Source: JAICTV01 sp035634055 | GTDB taxonomy: Bacteria > Planctomycetota > Phycisphaerae > Tepidisphaerales > Tepidisphaeraceae | Length of the DNA stretch: 13,998 nt | Reading direction: 5' to 3' | Assembly (NCBI GenBank): GCA_035634055.1 | Contig: DASQDR010000209.1 | Coordinates: 1-13,998 of the forward strand | Part shown: positions 13,683 through 13,998 of the stretch, piece by piece | How positions within the stretch are numbered: position 1 is the first letter of the stretch | How the letters are laid out: the number at the start of each line of letters is the position of its first letter | Notes under the pieces: model-generated | Told to the model about the DNA's origin: nothing | Databases searched by the model: none | Seen by the model: the letters and a program-made list of their open reading frames with translations, nothing else | Program-made: the position numbers and the translations under genes

Positions 13683-13714
13683 TGCGAGCCGCGGGCGGGC
13701 GCGGCTTGACACCC
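13674..13714. promoter_or_regulatory. Large dyad overlapping two divergent -35 boxes
   Basis: GGGTGTCA (13674-13681) pairs with TGACACCC (13707-13714), and AGCCGCG (13687-13693) pairs with CGCGGCT (13700-13706) around a GGCGGG loop. Five bases (13682-13686) bulge on the left. Both arms contain TTGACA reading outward, one toward tRNA-Ile and one toward the IspD-like gene. The symmetry may come from two back-to-back promoters or may be an operator. Confidence 0.55.
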
Positions 13715-13734
13715 TTGGCGGGCGGTCGAATGAT
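13706..13734 (+). promoter_or_regulatory. Probable promoter for the IspD-like gene
   Basis: A perfect TTGACA (13706-13711) is followed after 17 bp by AATGAT (13729-13734), matching 4 of 6 positions. Transcription would start near 13741, leaving a leader of about 85 bases to the ATG at 13826. The leader is GC-rich with a GCGC-rich stretch followed by TTTT at 13759-13762. Confidence 0.4.
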
Positions 13735-13825
13735 CCGGTTGCGCCGCGCGAGCGCGCGTTTTGCCGCTGGCGCCGGCGCCCGCCGCACCATCGTCGACGG
13801 GCTTGCGCGAACTGGAGAGAGCGTC

Positions 13826-13998
13826 ATGGCCGACGAAAATGCCGCCGCTTCGGCGAGCTTCAGCGTGCTGTTGTTGACCGCGGCGCCGCCGGGGCACGCC
13901 GTCGAGGCCGGTGGCGCTTACGTGAAGATCGACGGGCGGGAGGCGCTGCTCCGCAGCGTCGAGCTGTTCCTCAACCGCGACAACGTCAAGCAGGTCCA
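13826..13998 (+). CDS. IspD-like nucleotidyltransferase, N-terminal part (cut by the window end)
   Basis: Only the first 57 codons are present. FSVLLLTAAPPGHAVEAGG (11-29) followed by AYVKIDGREALLRSVELFLNRDNVKQV (30-56) resembles the opening of 2-C-methyl-D-erythritol 4-phosphate cytidylyltransferase (IspD) and related sugar-nucleotide transferases: a first beta strand, a loop, a conserved Lys before D/G-G-x-x-L, then a helix. IspD makes CDP-methylerythritol in the non-mevalonate isoprenoid pathway. The usual A-A-G-x-G-x-R loop is replaced by an A-A-P-P-G-H type sequence, so the enzyme may be divergent or have another substrate. GGAG (13814-13817) lies 8 bases before the ATG and supports the start. 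It is divergent from tRNA-Ile. Confidence 0.65.
   Translation, partial: MADENAAASASFSVLLLTAAPPGHAVEAGGAYVKIDGREALLRSVELFLNRDNVKQV

Overview
The window looks like chromosomal DNA from a very GC-rich Gram-negative-type bacterium. My best guess is a planctomycete of the Phycisphaerae type. The reasons are the S41 protease with a W-D-Y-x-x-x-D-D-P-K-I-A-S-L-R-I-T-Q-F type segment after its PDZ domain, an exported HEAT-repeat protein, a large TPR protein, a PocR-GAF-SpoIIE phosphatase, GTG/TTG starts beside ATG, and several genes with weak Shine-Dalgarno sites. The lineage is inferred from protein style only; no rRNA or species marker is present.

Layout. (1) 1-167: end of an intergenic region with a G-rich GGGTTAGGG-type repeat motif and a small AT-rich heptamer array. 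(2) 168-2454, minus strand: an alpha/beta hydrolase followed 46 bp later by an S41 carboxy-terminal processing protease. (3) 2644-4359, plus strand: a PocR-GAF-PP2C (SpoIIE/RsbU-type) serine phosphatase divergent from the hydrolase. (4) 4410-5741, minus strand: a protein made almost wholly of twelve TPR units in strict 34-residue register, convergent with the phosphatase. (5) 5742-6187: a 446-bp divergent intergenic region with a near-perfect 35-bp palindrome. (6) 6188-8473, plus strand: an exported HEAT-repeat protein. (7) 8604-9101, plus strand: a 165-residue protein of unknown function. (8) 9153-12170 and on to 13474: a surface-polysaccharide block, with a GT4-type glycosyltransferase on the minus strand divergent from a Wzx/MATE-like flippase and a CapK/PaaK-like adenylating enzyme on the plus strand. 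The last two overlap by 4 bp (GTGA). The glycosyltransferase leader carries six copies of a 14-bp tandem repeat. (9) 13475-13998: tRNA-Ile(GAT) on the minus strand with its own promoter and hairpin-T terminator, then the start of an IspD-like nucleotidyltransferase on the plus strand cut by the window end. A large dyad sits between these two and overlaps both putative -35 boxes.

How the parts work together. The phosphatase is a sensor-effector of the partner-switching kind. No anti-sigma factor, kinase or antagonist gene is next to it, so its target is not visible here. The glycosyltransferase, flippase and CapK-like enzyme plausibly build, export and modify an oligosaccharide. The protease and HEAT protein act outside the cytoplasmic membrane. 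I see no CRISPR array, transposase, integrase, phage gene or recognisable defence system. The best candidates for something not yet described are the 14-bp array in front of the glycosyltransferase, the 35-bp palindrome, the cysteine-free PocR domain and the 165-residue unknown protein. I do not see a complete, clearly novel multi-gene system.
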